A stretch of 64,000 nt of DNA, taken from the NCBI GenBank assembly GCA_029891345.1, contig CM057009.1, forward strand, positions 208,252,709 through 208,316,708, in the 5' to 3' direction. Positions 61,225-64,000 of the stretch are shown piece by piece. The stretch comes from Dryococelus australis. Lineage: Eukaryota > Arthropoda > Insecta > Phasmatodea > Phasmatidae. The notes under the pieces were generated by a model. That model made no database searches and was not told the origin of the DNA. It saw only the letters and a list, made by a program, of their open reading frames with translations. The position numbers were made by a program, and so were the translations under genes. How positions within the stretch are numbered: the first letter of the stretch is position 1; each line of letters starts with the position of its first letter.

Positions 61225-62010
61225 CTAGAAACATAGCATTGGTTCCTCCACTCCACAAATTTTGCCATCATAGGTGCGTTTCACTTTTGTAACATCAGTA
61301 GTGCTGTCAATGTCGCTACCATTCCTGCTGCTGCCGTTAGTACTACTTTGTAGGTTCAATATAACTTGAGGAATCTCATCCTTCATCAGTCTGTCATGTA
61401 CATAATAATTGTTTTCTAGTTTTTTCACATGATCACATTGTTTTTTCTAGTCTGCTGGGGAAATGCTGGCTATAAATGAATGAGTCAATTGCAGAAATGT
61501 CAGATTTCGCAACATTAACTTTTTTGTTATCAACACGGGATTTTATCATGCTCCAGATGTATTTTATTGGGTTTAGAACACAATGGTATGACAGTAATCA
61601 AATAATTGTGTGTCTTTGGGATGTAAGCAGTATATCGATGGTATGAATGGGAGGTTGCTAATGTAACCAAACCTTTACAAGCAGCTTGTATTTTCTCTCG
61701 TCGGCTGGAAAAAAAAGTTATTTACCAGCCAATTTCTCACATTGGTAATAGTAGGAGATATATTTTGGGCTTTGTTCTCATATATACTATGGTGTAGAGC
61801 TTTATCAAGAACAATAATACTGGAGATGGAATGTTGGGAAGTAGTTGTGTTTCACACCATTTCATGAACGTGTTGCTATTAATTTCATCAGGGTATTCTC
61901 CGCTTTTAGTTTTGGCTTTAAAAATTTAATTGGTTCCCTCGATGAAGCCATTGTCACTATCTGTGTGAACAATAATTCATTGCATTACCCAATACACTAA
62001 TAACAGCAGT
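61225..62010 (-). pseudogene. Tc1/mariner-like (DDE_3) transposase, C-terminal part
   Basis: Read downward from about 62000. A PDEINSNTFMKW..TQLLPNIP block is followed by worn catalytic text (the N-A-P-Y-H region is barely recognisable), then a shifted frame with LNPIKYIWSMIK (family: D-L-N-P-I-E..W). Frame 61428-61225 is a C-terminal tail (KKLENNYYVHDRLMKDEIPQ, VILNL). Many stops. This belongs to the DDE_3-type branch and is not the family at 2640-3660. Antisense to TBCD. Confidence 0.6.
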
Positions 62011-63347
62011 ATTATTATCCCCATGCGGGTATTACACAGATTACAGTAACTGGTTACATATCGGAGGAGCTTATAATTGATAAATTTAAGTTACCCTAAT
62101 GAAGTATAATGAAGCCACCACTGCAATTAGTTATTGGACCGATATTTCTCACCTTGCATGATGCAGAAGGCTGGTTTGTAGACATGCTATGGTGGGCGGC
62201 ACGTCTTCATCTTTCTGGCCCTCTATAGAATCTTCCCTGGTTGGCGTCGGGATGAGAACAAACCTCCTTCGAGCCATCTGGCTAGTCTACATCACGCCAC
62301 TGCACCCTTATTCCGTGTCCGGCTGTGTTTTGGCATTTGTGCGTATTGTTTGCATATTTCTGCCTTCCGATGTCCTTGTCACAGTTTGTCGTGGGATGGT
62401 GCATTTAGGAAAGCTGTATAACTAAGGCTTGCCCATGTCATTTAATATGGTTTCATGGATTTGCTATTTTATGTACATTCGTACATGTGCCCATTTATAG
62501 TCTTGCATGTGATTGACTGGTGGTAATGCATGTTTCACTCAACATTCAGTAACTAAGTTGTAAGTTTGATCTTTGGCATCTGCATAGGTGATGGTTTTTC
62601 TTAAGTGGTTTTTCATCCCTTTTTCAATCTAATGCATGCAGATTCTTAATATGAACCTTCGAATTCTTTACCCTTCTTGCTAGCTTTAGAAATTAAAGAT
62701 TATTTTTAATAAAACAGGATAACGTGAAATGTTAGTGTGGTACTGAAAAAAGTGGAAATACTAGATAATCTGTTACAGGCCTCTTTGTGTTGGAGATAAG
62801 ACTTATGCACGGTAATATAAAACAGTTCATTACAATGCTGATTTTTTGTTACGGTAGGATAACATAATGTTGAAAATTCTTCATTTCATCCCGATTTCTT
62901 TCCCAATATTTTTCACAATTTTGTCAATTAAGGAAGATGATAAATGTTTGTGTGTATGTGCTTGTGCATATAATCACGTATGCATACATTCATGATTTCA
63001 TGTGTTTGTCACATAAGAAATTCAATATTGTAAAAAAAGATACTTTTTTTTTTTACTCTACTGCACACCAAAGATAGTGAATTAAATTATTTGCATATTA
63101 CTGTTCTGTGGTTGTACATAGCTTTAAAATACAACTTGAATGCTTTTCTGTGAGTCAGTTGTGTGGTAACTGCCTGAATTCATAAAAAGTATTCAGACAT
63201 TCACAAGGTATTTTCATGTTATCTTGTTTTCAAACTACATGATATAGTTACTGTAAAATTTAGAAGTAACTTGTACTACCTAAAGAACATTTTTTAATAA
63301 TACAGATCTTCTCTAGCACAAAGTCACCAAGTTAAATTTTTTTACAG
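62011..63347. other. Intron end, no other gene recognised
   Basis: Open frame 62189-62425 (+) has no motif. The stretch ends in a T-rich tract and TTTTTTTACAG at the splice acceptor of the next TBCD exon. Confidence 0.45.
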
Positions 63348-63516
63348 GCTTTGAATCTTTTGTCTTCTTTTGAGCCATTGTTCATCGCATCTTTTCTACC
63401 TTCACTTGTGAAGAGTGCCTACAGTGATGTCTTAACAGAAAGATTGGGTGCAATCCCAGCAATTGCAGAAATAATTCATGGATTATATGCGACTGGCAAC
63501 ATGGGTGATTATGTTG
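63348..63516 (+). CDS. TBCD: TBCD internal exon (tubulin-folding cofactor D)
   Basis: An exon of 169 bp between TTTTTTTACAG (ending 63347) and G|GTATGTG (63517). It opens at a codon boundary and encodes 56 residues plus one base (downstream intron phase 1): ALNLLSSFEPLFIASFLPSL, then a TERLGAIPAIAEIIHGLYA block. It continues the exon at 7512-7617 as TBCD does: AA[RK]AL..L, a helix ending in P-x-L, then R-x-G-A-I-x-A-x-A-E-[IV]. These are consecutive HEAT-repeat helices in the middle of this beta-tubulin-binding chaperone. Phases agree (0 with 0), which supports direct splicing of the two exons. It stops being coding at the donor; the short open frame after it is intron. Confidence 0.85.
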
Positions 63517-64000
63517 GTATGTGAAATGTATTTATTTTAATTGTGATGCACATTGCTTTCGTGAAATAAAATATTTGTATATGGTCATGATACAGCACAA
63601 ATTAATATTTTATTATGTTATTAAAATATCATTATTAAAAATGTTTTATATTTTTAACTTTAAAAAAATTGTTTCATTATCTCTTAGGATGGTTTTGTTA
63701 GTTGGAGTTTTCTAAACTTTCTCATTATTTTGTATTCAAATGATGCATGAAAGTGCTGAAAGTCAGTACCTTTTCAGTGGTGTATATAGTAGAGAACACA
63801 GTCTTTTCGGTATTGCCGATTCCTTGTAAAACGCTATCTTAACCTAAGCTTTGCTACCTTAGCCAATCTGTCAGTACTACTTCAAAAGATGCCATGGCAT
63901 TCTTGTCTTCATCTTTACCGTTATCATATATACAGGATGATTCATGTGGAATTACCGCCACTCGTGGGGCTTATTCATTAACTCATTTGGAGCAAAATAT
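63517..64000 (+). other. TBCD: Start of the next TBCD intron
   Basis: Begins GTATGTG. Near the window end, 63931-63945 reads TATACAGGATGATTC, the same outer string seen at the ends of the 11.65 kb hairpin and near 980-996; it probably opens another repeat continuing beyond the window. Confidence 0.6.

Overview
This is an AT-rich, repeat-dense animal nuclear sequence with spliceosomal introns. The repeat mix (Gypsy, RTE, CR1-like, piggyBac, hAT, Tc1/mariner, pogo/Tigger and PIF/Harbinger) and the very long intron suggest an arthropod with a large genome, most likely a hemimetabolous insect such as an orthopteran, phasmid or blattodean; this placement is inference. No prokaryotic features, rRNA genes or CRISPR arrays were seen.

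The only host gene recognised is tubulin-folding cofactor D (TBCD), on the + strand. Two coding exons, 7512-7617 and 63348-63516, have good splice sites. They join in frame (AAG|GCT) and continue one another in the conserved middle part of the protein. The window is therefore essentially one 55.7 kb TBCD intron, with part of the preceding intron (1-7511) and the start of the next (63517-64000). Almost everything else is transposon debris in those introns.

Layout: 1-7.5 kb holds a diverged ~270-285 bp tandem array interrupted by a Tc1-like transposon (1.75-4.93 kb), then a GC-rich LTR/promoter-like module with an unrecognised proline-rich ORF (5.25-7.1 kb). 7.6-11.7 kb holds a dead piggyBac transposase preceded by three 44-bp-spaced palindromes, and a near-perfect hairpin. 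11.8-13.4 kb is a Gypsy integrase end plus LTR (-). 13.59-15.07 kb is a pogo-like non-autonomous element. 15.15-16.95 kb is an RTE LINE (-). 17.3-20.8 kb is an A-rich, largely unexplained block. 20.8-25.9 kb is a Gypsy gag-pol (-). 27.2-30.35 kb is a CR1-like LINE (-) that keeps the end of an SGNH-esterase-like ORF1. 31.4-36.0 kb holds two hAT relics, one split by an 801 bp solo LTR with an AGTG duplication. 36.04-36.61 kb is a Tigger-type MITE. 38.3-38.5 kb is a tRNA-derived SINE. 39.5-40.9 kb is a third hAT-like relic. 41.7-42.9 kb is a Tigger transposase (-). 44.04-48.70 kb is a Gypsy element (-) with both LTRs and an internal deletion. 49.34-60.83 kb is a PIF/Harbinger transposon (+) whose transposase gene is split by an ~8.9 kb Gypsy element (-). 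61.2-62.0 kb is another Tc1/mariner-like transposase (-).

All transposon coding regions are broken by stops, frameshifts or deletions. All six retroelements with a recognisable pol lie antisense to TBCD. The most unusual item is an OTU-protease-like domain, with apparently lost catalytic residues, directly after RNase H in the Gypsy element nested in the Harbinger transposon. All calls rest on reading the sequence and remembered family motifs; no database search was run.
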